Below, one piece after another: positions 15,256 through 24,073 of a stretch of DNA of 42,020 bases. The first letter of the stretch is position 1. The number at the start of each line of letters is the position of its first letter. The notes under the pieces were generated by a model. That model was not told where the DNA came from, did not search any database, and saw only the letters and a program-made list of their open reading frames with translations. The stretch is taken from NCBI GenBank assembly GCA_028281785.1, contig JANQJG010000131.1, forward strand, positions 1 through 42,020. Direction: 5' to 3'. The stretch is from Rhodospirillales bacterium (GTDB taxonomy: Bacteria; Pseudomonadota; Alphaproteobacteria; Rhodospirillales; Shumkoniaceae). The position numbers and the translations under genes were made by a program.

Positions 15256-15774
15256 ATGCCGTACTACGAGAACATCTTTGTCGCGCGCCAGGACATCTCG
15301 GCCACCCAGGTCGACGCCCTGGCGGATCAATTCACCAGCGCCATCGAGGGCCAGGGAGGCCAGGTCACCAAGCGGGAGTATTGGGGCCTGCGCAATATGG
15401 CCTACCGCATCAAGAAGAACCGCAAGGGCCACTACGTCCTTTTCAACATCGACGCGCCCGCGACGGCCTTGCAGGAGGCCGAGCGTCAAATGCGCATCCA
15501 CGAGGACGTCTTGCGCTACATGACGATCAGGGTCGAGGAATTGGAGGCGGGCCCGTCGGTCATGATGCAGAGCCGGGGCGGACGCGACGACCGGGGCCGA
15601 CGCGACGACCGCGGCCGGCGCGATGACCGGAGCCGGCGCGACGACCGGGACGGACGGAGCCGCGCGGCGGCCCGCGACGGTGGCGAGCAGCCTGAGCCCT
15701 CGAAGGAGGAAACGGGGTCGAGCCAGGAGGAGGTTCGCGCTGATACCGCGACGAAGGAAGGAGACCAGTCATGA
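15256..15774 (+). CDS. rpsF: 30S ribosomal protein bS6 with long charged C-terminal extension
   Basis: This 172-aa protein binds S18 on the small-subunit platform. The S6 fold covers residues 1-97 ([15 protein letters not shown], then [22 protein letters not shown], then [15 protein letters not shown]). Residues about 107-140 are an Arg/Asp repeat made of RRDDRG-like units, followed by an acidic tail rich in Glu, Ser and Thr. The extension makes it clearly longer than the usual 100-140 aa. GGGAG lies five bases before the ATG. The first gene of rpsF-rpsR-DUF2232-rplI; it overlaps rpsR by four bases. Confidence 0.96.
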   Translation: MPYYENIFVARQDISATQVDALADQFTSAIEGQGGQVTKREYWGLRNMAYRIKKNRKGHYVLFNIDAPATALQEAERQMRIHEDVLRYMTIRVEELEAGPSVMMQSRGGRDDRGRRDDRGRRDDRSRRDDRDGRSRAAARDGGEQPEPSKEETGSSQEEVRADTATKEGDQS

Positions 15775-16064
15775 GCGCGGCTGAAAGCACCTCGGGAAGC
15801 GCCGCCGGCGACTCCCGCCCCTCACGCGGCGCGTCCGGCGGTCGGCGGCCGTTCATCCGCCGCCGCAAGACCTGCCCGTTTTCCGGATCGAACGCGCCGA
15901 AGATCGACTACAAGGACGTCAAACTTCTGCAGCGCTATGTTTCGGAGCGTGGTAAAATCGTGCCAAGCCGGATCACCGCGGTATCGGCCAAAAAACAACG
16001 AGAGCTCTCGCGGGCGATCAAGCGGGCGCGATATCTGGCCCTCCTGCCCTATATAATAGACTAG
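15771..16064 (+). CDS. rpsR: 30S ribosomal protein bS18
   Basis: This 97-aa protein pairs with S6 on the 30S platform. After a low-complexity Ser/Gly/Arg N-terminal extension of about 25 residues, the S18 core is standard: [59 protein letters not shown]. The start overlaps the rpsF stop as ATGA. Confidence 0.97.
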   Translation: MSAAESTSGSAAGDSRPSRGASGGRRPFIRRRKTCPFSGSNAPKIDYKDVKLLQRYVSERGKIVPSRITAVSAKKQRELSRAIKRARYLALLPYIID

Positions 16065-16171
16065 CCGTCGTCGCGCCGGATAGAAGGCGGAGACACTTTC
16101 GACCGGAGTCTTGAGAGGCCCCGTGGCCGGGCCGAGAAAGAGGGCGGCAAAAGGAGCCGAGAGCATCGGTC

Positions 16172-17113
16172 ATGTCGAGGACCATCCTGATCGCGTTCGC
16201 GGGAGGCGGCGCCAGCGCCATCATGTCGATGGCCTTTTTGACGGGATCGCCGAGCTTCCTGATCCTGGCCAATGCCGCTCCCCTGCCCCTGTTTCTCGTC
16301 GGCCTCAGCCTCGGCGCGTCGGCGGGAACGATTGCCGGCGTGGCCGGGCTGGTGTTCGCCGCCCTGACCGGAGGGTTCCTGGCCGCCGCCACGTTCGGGC
16401 TGGTCTATGCCGTTCCGACCCTGCTCGCCCTGAGGCAGACACTGCTCAGATACCAGATGCCGAATGGACAGGTCGTTTGGTATCCGCCTGGATCGGCCCT
16501 GGCTTGGCTTGCCGCATTGGCGGCCGGGGCCATGCTGGTCGGCGCCATGGTCGCCATGGGATCCGGAGTATCCCCGAGTGGCGCGATCGAGGACTATCTG
16601 CATCAAATGTTTCTTGCCGTCGCGCCGACCCTACCGGATGCGAACCGGGTCGAAATGGTGGGCATGGTCCTTCCCGTGGCCGCGGGGATTTCGATGGCCT
16701 GGTGGGTTGGCCTCATCATTTTGAACGGACTGATCGCCCAGGCGATGTTGAAGCGGATGGGACGGAACCTTCGCCCGAGCCCGAGCTTCGCCAGCCTGGA
16801 CCTGCCGGATTGGCTGTCCTGGCCTTTGGTGGCAAGCGCCGCCTTGACGCTGGCCGGAAGCGGCGACCTAGAGTATATCGGACGGAACCTGGCGATCGTC
16901 CTGGCCGCGCCCTTCTTCTTCCTGGGCTTGGCGGTTGTGCATTTGGCGGTCCGGCGGACCCCGTCACCGACGGGGCTGCTGGCCGTTTTCTACTTTGTCA
17001 TTGTGCTCTCCAGCCTTGCTCAATTGGCGGTGGCGGGACTGGGAGTGGTCGAAAAATGGGTCGGAATCCGGCATCGACTGGCCGGTCCGCAACCGCCGGC
17101 GGAGATTGAGTGA
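16172..17113 (+). CDS. DUF2232 family multi-pass membrane protein
   Basis: This 313-aa very hydrophobic protein has about eight membrane segments. It opens with [20 protein letters not shown] and ends with a helix followed by [15 protein letters not shown], as DUF2232 proteins do. The family lies between rpsR and rplI in many alphaproteobacteria and looks distantly like ECF-type or YybS membrane proteins; the function is unknown. The gap after rpsR is 107 bases without an evident promoter, so read-through is likely. Its stop codon overlaps the rplI start region (GTGATGG). Confidence 0.88.
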   Translation: MSRTILIAFAGGGASAIMSMAFLTGSPSFLILANAAPLPLFLVGLSLGASAGTIAGVAGLVFAALTGGFLAAATFGLVYAVPTLLALRQTLLRYQMPNGQVVWYPPGSALAWLAALAAGAMLVGAMVAMGSGVSPSGAIEDYLHQMFLAVAPTLPDANRVEMVGMVLPVAAGISMAWWVGLIILNGLIAQAMLKRMGRNLRPSPSFASLDLPDWLSWPLVASAALTLAGSGDLEYIGRNLAIVLAAPFFFLGLAVVHLAVRRTPSPTGLLAVFYFVIVLSSLAQLAVAGLGVVEKWVGIRHRLAGPQPPAEIE

Positions 17114-17703
17114 TGGAAGTCATTCTGTTGGAAAGAATCGAAAAACTCGGCCAGATGGGCGACGTGGTCAACGTCAAGCCGGGATATGCGCGCAACTATC
17201 TGTTGCCGCAGAAAAAGGCGATGCGGGCAACCGAGGAAAACCGCGCACATTTCGAGGGTCAGCGCGCGCAGCTTGAAGCGGTCAACCTGGAACGCCGGAC
17301 GGAAGCCGAAGCCGTCGCCGCCAAGCTCGATGGCCTGACCGTGATGATGATTCGACAGGCGGGGGACGCCGGACAGCTCTATGGCTCCGTCAATGCCCGG
17401 GATATCTCCGCAGCGGTTTCCGAGGCGGGCTTCACGATTACGCGGCAGCAGGTGAAGCTTTTACATCCCATCAAGGCGGTCGGCATCCATACGGTTCGGG
17501 TCAACCTCCATCCCGAGGTCTCGGTCGCGGTCCGGACCAATGTCGCCCGCTCCACCGAGGAAGCGCAGATCCAGGCAGAGACCGGTGCCGCCGTGGTAGG
17601 CCGGGACGATGAGCCGCAAGTGGAAACGGAAGCATTCGGGCCGGTCGAGGAAGCCGCGGCGCCCGAGAGCGAGCCCGCCGGGGACGCGCCCGAAACCACC
17701 TAG
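17113..17703 (+). CDS. rplI: 50S ribosomal protein bL9
   Basis: This 196-aa protein has the L9 N-terminal domain ([32 protein letters not shown]), the long linking helix (residues about 40-75) and the C-terminal rRNA-binding domain ending near residue 147. A further acidic tail of about 50 residues (Glu/Ala/Pro-rich) is an extension also seen in other alphaproteobacteria. I start at ATG 17113, not at the GTG three bases before, because the L9 N-terminus is invariant. Convergent with the sulfatase gene after only 17 bases. In this lineage dnaB would normally follow. Confidence 0.97.
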   Translation: MEVILLERIEKLGQMGDVVNVKPGYARNYLLPQKKAMRATEENRAHFEGQRAQLEAVNLERRTEAEAVAAKLDGLTVMMIRQAGDAGQLYGSVNARDISAAVSEAGFTITRQQVKLLHPIKAVGIHTVRVNLHPEVSVAVRTNVARSTEEAQIQAETGAAVVGRDDEPQVETEAFGPVEEAAAPESEPAGDAPETT

Positions 17704-17720
17704 GACCCCGAGCAGACGAG

Positions 17721-19220
17721 TTAGCAGGTGGCCGGCTTGTTCAAGCCCCTGACGTATTGCTTGCTCGCGTCAAAGTGGGGTTGATAGTCCCAGCTGTACC
17801 CCCCGTTGGTCTCCAGCGCGGCATGGATGAACCTGCGGGTTTGTTTGAGGCCAATCACATGGTTCGTGAGCTTGTCGATGTCGATGCCGTCGAGCAGGGC
17901 GGCATGCAAGGCTTGCGTCAGGTTCTGTAGGGAGGCTTCACCCGCCAGGTTCACGGTCTCGTCCGGATCCTCCGCGAGGTTGAAGAGGACAGGCGGGTGG
18001 TTGCGCGTGTACACATATTTGTCGTCGCCGCGCCGAATGCACAGCCAGGGCTCCTCGACTCCGGCACCGAAGTACTCGATGACCGCCTCGTCCTTCCAGC
18101 CGTCGGCCTGTCCGTTCAATAGCCGGACAAAGCTGTCGCCGTGGCCGCCCCCGAAACGATCCGATTCATTTTTGGCGCCGCCGATCTCGGCGAGGGTCGG
18201 GCACAGATCCGCCAATGAGACCGTCTGCGTCACCTCTCTCGGCGCGAACCGCTTGGGGCTGTGGAAGATCAGGGGCACCCGGACGGACTGCTCATAGGGG
18301 TTGCGCTTGAACCACATATTGCGCTCCCCCAACATCTCGCCGTGGTCGCTGCAGAAGATGATGACCGTATCGTCATAAAGCCCCAGAAGCTTGAGCTCTG
18401 CGACGATATCGCCCACGAACTCGTCGATATGACTGATCATCGCGTAGTAGCCCCGGCGCGTGGCCCGGATCCGCTCGGCGGAGGGTGGAAACCGGTCGAC
18501 CCCGTGATGGACCTTCAGCCATTTCGTCACCGGATGGGGATCGTCATCCTCCGGAAGTCTGGGTAAGTCGATCTCCATATCCTCATACAGATCCCAGTAC
18601 TTGGGCACCGACTGGAAGGGGTCATGGGGCTGCGTGTAGGAGACATGCAGAAAAAACGGGCTGTCATGTTGTTCCAACGCCTCGTAGCGCAAAAACTCGA
18701 TGGCCCGAAACTGCACCTCGGTATCGAAAAGGATCTGGTCGTTGGTGCGGCAAAGGCCGGACAACTCCAGCCTTTTGGTCGATGTGCCGAGCTGGTGCTT
18801 GACCCGCGGTTTCCAATCGATGGACCAACCGAACCCGGACGGATACATGTCCGTTGTCAGCCGCCTGTCGAATCCATGCAGCTGATCGGGGCCGACAAAA
18901 TGGGTCTTGCCCGACACGACCGTCCGGTATCCCGCCGATTTCAGGAAGTGCATCATCGTCGGAATGTCGGCGTTGAACTCCGACCCGTTGCCCCAGACCT
19001 CGTTGTGAGAGGGCTTGGAGCCGGTGAACATGGCGGCGCGTGACGGGCAGCACAGCGGCGAATTGCAATAGGCGTTCCGAAACAGAACACCGTCGCGAGC
19101 CAACGCATCGAGGTTCGGTGTCCTCGCCTGGCCGCGCGGATCGTAGAACGACAGCACGAAACTGGCCATCTGATCGGCCTCGATGAGCAGGATGTTGGGC
19201 CGGTCGCCTTTCCGCGTCAT
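17721..19220 (-). CDS. Type I sulfatase, choline-sulfatase-like
   Basis: This 499-aa sulfatase hydrolyses a sulfate ester. The formylglycine motif is CCPSR at residues 57-61, with Cys57 the residue converted to formylglycine; metal ligands are likely Asp16-Gln17 and the DHGEMLGERNMW segment. BetC-like parts are YCNSPLCCPSR, LHGFDRRLTTDMYPSGFGW and the C-terminal RRFIHAALE ... YSWDYQPHFDASKQYVR tail that in choline-sulfatase completes the neighbour's active site. No signal peptide is seen, so it is cytoplasmic. The ATG at 19220 has GGAGAAAC upstream; further upstream codons belong to the SDR gene in another frame. No betA/betB/choline transport genes are nearby, and it is the last gene of a TTT/SDR cluster, so the substrate may differ from choline-O-sulfate. 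Confidence 0.88.
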   Translation of the reverse strand: MTRKGDRPNILLIEADQMASFVLSFYDPRGQARTPNLDALARDGVLFRNAYCNSPLCCPSRAAMFTGSKPSHNEVWGNGSEFNADIPTMMHFLKSAGYRTVVSGKTHFVGPDQLHGFDRRLTTDMYPSGFGWSIDWKPRVKHQLGTSTKRLELSGLCRTNDQILFDTEVQFRAIEFLRYEALEQHDSPFFLHVSYTQPHDPFQSVPKYWDLYEDMEIDLPRLPEDDDPHPVTKWLKVHHGVDRFPPSAERIRATRRGYYAMISHIDEFVGDIVAELKLLGLYDDTVIIFCSDHGEMLGERNMWFKRNPYEQSVRVPLIFHSPKRFAPREVTQTVSLADLCPTLAEIGGAKNESDRFGGGHGDSFVRLLNGQADGWKDEAVIEYFGAGVEEPWLCIRRGDDKYVYTRNHPPVLFNLAEDPDETVNLAGEASLQNLTQALHAALLDGIDIDKLTNHVIGLKQTRRFIHAALETNGGYSWDYQPHFDASKQYVRGLNKPATC

Positions 19221-19282
19221 GTCAGTTTCTCCGTCAATCGGTCTATCCCTCGGCCCACGGTTCGGCCGATGATTCCTGGGCG

Positions 19283-20029
19283 CTAGTAGATGGAGGCCCC
19301 GCCATCGAGCGGAATGATGTTGCCGGTCATCAGGCGCGAGGCGTCGCTGGCCAGATACAGAACCAGATGGGACACGTCCTCGGGAGCACCGGCGCCCAGC
19401 AGCATCTTCTGGATGACCGGGTGGTCCGGCGGGATCAGGTCCTTGATCCGGTCGGTCATGATCATGCCCGGCGCCAGCGCATTGACCCGGATGTTGTGCC
19501 TGGCCCAGGTCACGGCCATGGCGCGGGTCAGGGAAATGATGCCACCTTTCGAGGAGGTATAGGCGTCGAATCCCTCGGAGCCCAGGATCGCGCGCAGCGA
19601 CGACATGGTGATGATCGAGCCGCCGCCAGCCTTGACCATCTCGGGAATCACGTTGCGGCAGCACAGGATCGTCCCGAACAGATCGACCCGGATCGTGCGC
19701 CAGAATTCATCGAGGTCCATCTCGGTGACCGGTCCGTCGGCCGCCGAGCCGCCCCCGGCCGAGCAGAACAGGATGTCCACGCCGCCGAAGGCCGAGACCA
19801 TCTCCGCCGTCATGGCGGCCACCTGGTCGGGATCGCCCACGTCCACGGTGAGGGCGATGGCCTCGCCGCCGGCCGCCTTGATCTGGGTGACGGTCTCCTC
19901 GGCGGCCTCGGTCTTGAAATCGGCGACCGCCACCCGAGCGCCGTGCTCGGCCAACAGCTTGCAGGTCGCACGGCCAATGCCGTTGCCGCCGCCCGTAACC
20001 AGCGCGCGCTTGTTTTCCAACTGGGTCAT
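19283..20029 (-). CDS. SDR family oxidoreductase, NAD-type
   Basis: This 248-aa classical SDR has GGGNGIG at residues 13-19, Tyr157 and Lys161 (YTSSK), and the family C-terminal NIIPLDGGASIY. Asp37 at the end of the second strand (VAVADFKTE) normally selects NAD over NADP. I start at ATG 20029, right before the Rossmann fold; the longer open frame overlaps the neighbouring SDR gene in another frame. Only 13 bases separate it from that upstream SDR, so the two are co-translated. In this cluster it would oxidise a hydroxyl of the imported or desulfated compound; this is inferred from context. Confidence 0.88.
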   Translation of the reverse strand: MTQLENKRALVTGGGNGIGRATCKLLAEHGARVAVADFKTEAAEETVTQIKAAGGEAIALTVDVGDPDQVAAMTAEMVSAFGGVDILFCSAGGGSAADGPVTEMDLDEFWRTIRVDLFGTILCCRNVIPEMVKAGGGSIITMSSLRAILGSEGFDAYTSSKGGIISLTRAMAVTWARHNIRVNALAPGMIMTDRIKDLIPPDHPVIQKMLLGAGAPEDVSHLVLYLASDASRLMTGNIIPLDGGASIY

Positions 20030-20042
20030 TTGTTCTTGCCCT

Positions 20043-20792
20043 TCAGAGTTGCGGGATCGGCGTGGCCATCGCCCCGCCCACGGCCTGTTCCGTCGGCAGG
20101 AGTTCGATGGTGCTGATGTTGACGTGCAGAGGCGCCTTGAGCGCGAACAGAATCGCCGAGGCGATGTCGTCGGGCCGCAGTTCCGAGATGCCGGTGGACG
20201 CCATTTTCGCGAGGGTGGCCTTGTCCCCCTTGGCCGCGTCATAGAATTCCGATGACACGCGGCCCGGGCAGATCTCGGTGACCCGGATGGGGAACCCCTT
20301 CACCTCGACGCGAAGGGTTTGGCTGAAGCCGTGCACGGCGGCCTTGCCGGCGCCGTAGAGGGAGGAGACGAGGGTGTGCAGTCCGGAAATCGAGCCCATG
20401 TTGACGACATGCCCGCGAAGCCCTTCCCGCTTCATCACCGCGACGGCGGCCGCCGTGATCTGAATGGGAGCGGTGACGTTGATCGCGATGGCCTCGGCGA
20501 TGTCGCCGGCGTCCACCCCCCCGAGGCCGGTGATGCCATGGCCGACACCGGCGTTGTTGACGACAACCTGGGGCTTGAAGTCGGCGATCGCGTCCGCCAT
20601 CGCGTCCGCCGCGCGGATATCGACCGCCAAGATCCGGCAGCCCGTTTCGGCGGCGAGGGCGGCAAGCCGCTCTTCCCGCCGAGCGACCGCCAGCACCTCG
20701 AGCCGCTCGGCCGCAAGGACGCGGCTGGTCGCGGCGCCGATGCCGGTGGAGGCGCCGGTTACAAGGGCCCGTTCGTAGGGCAATGTGCTCAA
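20043..20792 (-). CDS. SDR family oxidoreductase, NADP-type
   Basis: This 249-aa classical SDR has GASTGIG at residues 13-19, NNAG at 79-82, Ser134, Tyr146 and Lys150 (YGAGK). Arg38-Arg39 after the second strand (AVARREERL) are typical of NADP(H)-preferring SDRs. The C-terminus (SSEFYDAAKGDK, HVNISTIELLPTEQAVGG) matches the YdfG/serine-type dehydrogenase group acting on 3-hydroxy acids. It lies 64 bases after lacI and 13 bases before the NAD-type SDR. Pairing of an NAD-type and an NADP-type SDR suggests oxidation and reduction at one carbon (stereo-inversion) or two successive steps. Confidence 0.88.
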   Translation of the reverse strand: MSTLPYERALVTGASTGIGAATSRVLAAERLEVLAVARREERLAALAAETGCRILAVDIRAADAMADAIADFKPQVVVNNAGVGHGITGLGGVDAGDIAEAIAINVTAPIQITAAAVAVMKREGLRGHVVNMGSISGLHTLVSSLYGAGKAAVHGFSQTLRVEVKGFPIRVTEICPGRVSSEFYDAAKGDKATLAKMASTGISELRPDDIASAILFALKAPLHVNISTIELLPTEQAVGGAMATPIPQL

Positions 20793-20856
20793 TGAATTTG
20801 TCCCCTTGTGTTCAAACTCAGACGATGATCCACCCCTTTCATGCCGCGTACCCTCA

Positions 20857-21993
20857 TCACGTCTCGAACGGTGGATCCCAAACGATGTCGTAGTCCTTCA
20901 GCTTGGCCATGGCATCGGGTGAAGGCAGGCGCGCGGACTCACGGATGACGAGCCGGCCCATCAGGCGTTCTTTCGTCACGTCCAGCGGCTTCCCGCGGAT
21001 CAGATCGGTGAGCATGCGAACCGCCCGCTGGCTCATCGCCCCCGGGTCGACGGATATGGATGTCAGCCGGTAGCTCTCCCAGCGGGCGATATCGGCGTTG
21101 ACAAAACCGGTGATCGAGACGTCTTCCGGAACCCGCAGTCCCAATCGGTGGCGGATTGCGTCCATGGCCCCGATGGCCATGATGTCGCTGGCGCAACAAA
21201 TGGCGTCGGGCGGCGAGTCGAGCCCCATCAGATCCAGTACCGCCCGGTAGCCGCCTTCGTAGGTGGAATGGCCGTCGCGGCGTAGCCCAGCTGATGCCGA
21301 CAGGCGCGCCGCCTCGTCGCAAAAACCGGTTTCGCGATCGACCGTCGGGGAGGTATCCGCCATGCCGGCGACGAAGGCCAGGCGCCGATGGCCACCCGCG
21401 AGGAGGAAGGCGGCGGCCAGCTTTCCCGATCTGATGTTGTCGGCGGTCACCGCGCCGAAAGTGGACCCCACGACATCGCGGTTGATCAGCACGGTCGGGA
21501 TGTTTCCCTCCCGGCACATCTCGGTCGCCTTTGAGGACAGCCGCGCGGAGGCGATGACAATGCCGTCGACCCGGTAGGCGATGACTTCCGACAGGGCGCC
21601 GTCGATCTCCTCGCCATAGGGGAGGGAAACCAGCATCCCCTGGTAGCCCTGCGCGCGCAACGCCTGGCTCAGCTCATGAATCAGCGTGATGTAAAAAGAG
21701 TAGCGCAGGTCGGCGACGACGATGGCGATGATCCCCGACGTCTTGGTAATCAGGCTGCGGGCGATGGCGTTGGGCTGAAAACCCAACTCCCGCGCGGCAC
21801 GAATGACCCTCTCCTTCTTTTCCTCGGAAATGTAACCGCGCCCGGTCAGCGCGCGAGAAACGGCGGCCTGGGACACACCGGCTCTTTTGGCGACGTCGGA
21901 GGTGGTCACCCGGGCTCCCTCCGGTTTCGGTTTTCCCCGTGCCAGAGGGCGAGCCTCTTTCGTGCTCGCGGATAACTGATCAGAGTCCGTCAC
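20857..21993 (-). CDS. LacI family transcriptional regulator
   Basis: This 378-aa regulator has a LacI helix-turn-helix at about residues 29-52 (TTSDVAKRAGVSQAAVSRAL) and hinge helix region NAIARSLITKTSGIIAIV, followed by a periplasmic-binding-protein-like sensor domain (residues about 88-350) with FVAGMADTSPTVDRETGF and CASDIMAIGAMDAIR. An N-terminal extension of about 28 charged residues is unusual; a shorter start is possible. It lies inside the cluster between tctA and the SDR genes and most probably controls it through the palindromes at 25044-25078. The effector is likely the transported compound or a breakdown product. Confidence 0.92.
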   Translation of the reverse strand: MTDSDQLSASTKEARPLARGKPKPEGARVTTSDVAKRAGVSQAAVSRALTGRGYISEEKKERVIRAARELGFQPNAIARSLITKTSGIIAIVVADLRYSFYITLIHELSQALRAQGYQGMLVSLPYGEEIDGALSEVIAYRVDGIVIASARLSSKATEMCREGNIPTVLINRDVVGSTFGAVTADNIRSGKLAAAFLLAGGHRRLAFVAGMADTSPTVDRETGFCDEAARLSASAGLRRDGHSTYEGGYRAVLDLMGLDSPPDAICCASDIMAIGAMDAIRHRLGLRVPEDVSITGFVNADIARWESYRLTSISVDPGAMSQRAVRMLTDLIRGKPLDVTKERLMGRLVIRESARLPSPDAMAKLKDYDIVWDPPFET

Positions 21994-22039
21994 TGTTGAT
22001 CTCCAAACGGTTCTCGGAACATTCCCATTCCATTCACAA

Positions 22040-23539
22040 TCATCCGACCGTTTTTTCGGCCATTCCTCTCCGGCGAATCAGTCGCGCAATCATCGGCCAG
22101 CACACGACGACCAGGGTGAGCAGAAGGATCCCGTCGGCGATCGGTTGCTCGAAGAACGCCCAGAAGTTTCCCCCCTTCAGAATCATTCCCTGCCGGAAGG
22201 ACTCCTCGAACGTCCGTCCGAGCGCCATGCCGATCACGATCGGCGCCATGGGCACGTTGATCAGGCGGAGGAAAACACCGACCACGCCGGCGGCGACGGC
22301 AACGATGACATCCACCGGGTTGCCGCGCACGGCATAGGCGCCGACCAGCGACATCAACAGGACCATCGCCATCAGCATGGGCTCCGGCAGCCGCAGGACC
22401 CGGGTGAACCCCTGCGCCCCAACGGCGCCGATCAGCAACAGAATGACGTTGGCGAAAAACAGCGTCACGAAGGCGCCGAGCATGATTTCCGGCTGGTTCT
22501 TGAAGAGCTGAACGCCCGGGGTGACACCATGGATGAGGAGAACGCCCATCATCACCGCGGTCCCGCCATCGCCCGGGATTCCCAGCGCCAAAGTCGGAAC
22601 AAGGGCGCCACCCGTGACCGCGTTGTTCGCGGATTCGGACGCGATGATCCCTTCGGGTTCGCCGGTGCCGAACTTGTCCCGGCGTTTCGAAACCCGCTTG
22701 GCCTCGCCATAGGCGATGAATGTCGCCGCGGTGGCGCCGGTCCCCGGGAGGACGCCGATGAAGGAGCCGATCGCGCTGCTTTGAAGAAGGCAGCGCATGC
22801 GCGACTTCCATTCCGGCCAGGGGGCAACCTTGAAACCGACATTGGGGATCGGCTTGACTTCGTCCTCGCGTATCGCGGCGCGGTAGAACACCTCCGAAAA
22901 CGCGAACAGCCCGACGAGAATGCTGATCAGGGAGAACCCTCCCTGAAGCTCATAGATGTCAAAATGAAACCGGGAAAACCCCGTCATCGTGTCGGCGCCG
23001 ACGGTCGCCAGGAACAGGCCCATGGAGCCGGCCATCAGCCCCTTGATGGTGCTGCCGCGGGATACCCAGGCAATACAGGTCAGGGAAAACACGATCAGGG
23101 CGAAGGTCTCGACCTGACCGAAATGAACGCTGACCGCGGCCAGTTGCGGCGCCAGGAAGACCAACAGGACCAGGGAAAACAGGCCGCCGAACACCGAGGC
23201 GACCGTCGCCCAGCCGAGCGCGTAGTCGGCCTTTCCCCGCTTGGCCATGGGATAGCCGTCGAGGACCGTCGCCGCCGATTGCGGCGTGCCGGGGGTGTTG
23301 ATCAAGATCGCCGAAATCGATCCGCCGTACACCGAACTGCAATAGATGCTGAGCAGCAAGGCGATGGCGGCGGGGCTGGACATACTGAACGTGAACGGCA
23401 GCGCGACGATCAACGCAACCACCGTGCCCATACCCGGAAGGGCGCCGATGAACCCCCCGAACAGGGAACCCGCGAGAATGCTCAGAAGAACCTCGAAGGT
23501 CGCGAGCTGGTCAATGACCGAAGGCAGATGCTGCAGCAT
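22040..23539 (-). CDS. tctA: Tripartite tricarboxylate transporter permease (TctA family)
   Basis: This 499-aa large membrane subunit has about 11-12 transmembrane segments. TctA signatures are present: GALPGMGTVVALIVALPFTF, YGGSISAILINTPGTPQSAATVLDGYPMAKRG, and the second half repeat FIGVLPGTGATAATFIAYGEAKRVSK with ESANNAVTGGALVPTLALGIPGDGGTAVMMG. It begins two bases after the tctB stop. The TTT family moves carboxylates such as citrate, tartrate or sulfolactate by ion symport; the specific ligand here is set by the TctC protein. Confidence 0.95.
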   Translation of the reverse strand: MLQHLPSVIDQLATFEVLLSILAGSLFGGFIGALPGMGTVVALIVALPFTFSMSSPAAIALLLSIYCSSVYGGSISAILINTPGTPQSAATVLDGYPMAKRGKADYALGWATVASVFGGLFSLVLLVFLAPQLAAVSVHFGQVETFALIVFSLTCIAWVSRGSTIKGLMAGSMGLFLATVGADTMTGFSRFHFDIYELQGGFSLISILVGLFAFSEVFYRAAIREDEVKPIPNVGFKVAPWPEWKSRMRCLLQSSAIGSFIGVLPGTGATAATFIAYGEAKRVSKRRDKFGTGEPEGIIASESANNAVTGGALVPTLALGIPGDGGTAVMMGVLLIHGVTPGVQLFKNQPEIMLGAFVTLFFANVILLLIGAVGAQGFTRVLRLPEPMLMAMVLLMSLVGAYAVRGNPVDVIVAVAAGVVGVFLRLINVPMAPIVIGMALGRTFEESFRQGMILKGGNFWAFFEQPIADGILLLTLVVVCWPMIARLIRRRGMAEKTVG

Positions 23540-23541
23540 GA

Positions 23542-24000
23542 TCAGAACACGTCAAACCAGGGCGACTGGGGCAACGACAGTTCGAAGAAATGGATGAACA
23601 CGCCCCAAACGACCGCGGGCATGGCAATGCTGACGATCGCCAACGGCACAGGCCGGCGGTAGCCGAGCAGCCAGGTGAACACAAAGAAACCGGGAACCAG
23701 GGCGAGGACAAAACCGAATTGCAGCATGGCCGCGGCGATCACGATGGCGGCCAGGCAAGCCAATCCCAAGGGCGTCCAGTCGACGTTGAGGCGAAGCTTC
23801 GCGCGCCCCCGAACAACCTCCTCGACCACCATGAGAACGGCAAAAATTATCCAGAGAATGAGGAAGACGCGAGGGACGAAGACGGTAGTCACGTCGCCCC
23901 CATATGGTTCGCCAAGGTCGTAGGTGGCCGAGAACGTCGATACGAACAAGGCGCCGGCGGAAAGAACCAGCATCAATCCGTAGACAAATACAGCAGGCAT
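23542..24000 (-). CDS. tctB: Tripartite tricarboxylate transporter small subunit (TctB family)
   Basis: This 152-aa membrane protein has four predicted helices (about residues 3-20, 39-57, 76-110 split in two, and 115-140), the TctB pattern with GFVLALVPGFFVFTWLLGYRRP. The ATG at 24000 has GGGAGG six bases upstream, so it is chosen over longer open sequence. It lies between tctC (73-base gap) and tctA (2-base gap). Confidence 0.9.
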   Translation of the reverse strand: MPAVFVYGLMLVLSAGALFVSTFSATYDLGEPYGGDVTTVFVPRVFLILWIIFAVLMVVEEVVRGRAKLRLNVDWTPLGLACLAAIVIAAAMLQFGFVLALVPGFFVFTWLLGYRRPVPLAIVSIAMPAVVWGVFIHFFELSLPQSPWFDVF

Positions 24001-24073
24001 CTCGCGCCTCCCAATGACGGATCGGTGCCGTGCGCCTCGGGCCCCACCGCACGGCACCGAAACGGTCTGCTGC

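Noticed and set aside
15574-15665. Short tandem DNA repeats as CRISPR or minisatellite
   Set aside because: They are in frame within rpsF and encode the Arg/Asp tail; no constant repeat with unique spacers.
17721-19220. Firm call as choline-sulfatase betC
   Set aside because: Likeness is strong, but context lacks betaine synthesis genes and includes an anion transporter, so substrate is left open.
17721-19664. 647-aa sulfatase with N-terminal extension
   Set aside because: The first 148 codons overlap the SDR gene in another frame and look non-coding; ATG 19220 has a ribosome site and the family start.
22145-23662. Plus-strand open frame of 505 codons
   Set aside because: Antisense to tctA; charged low-complexity product with no recognisable domain.
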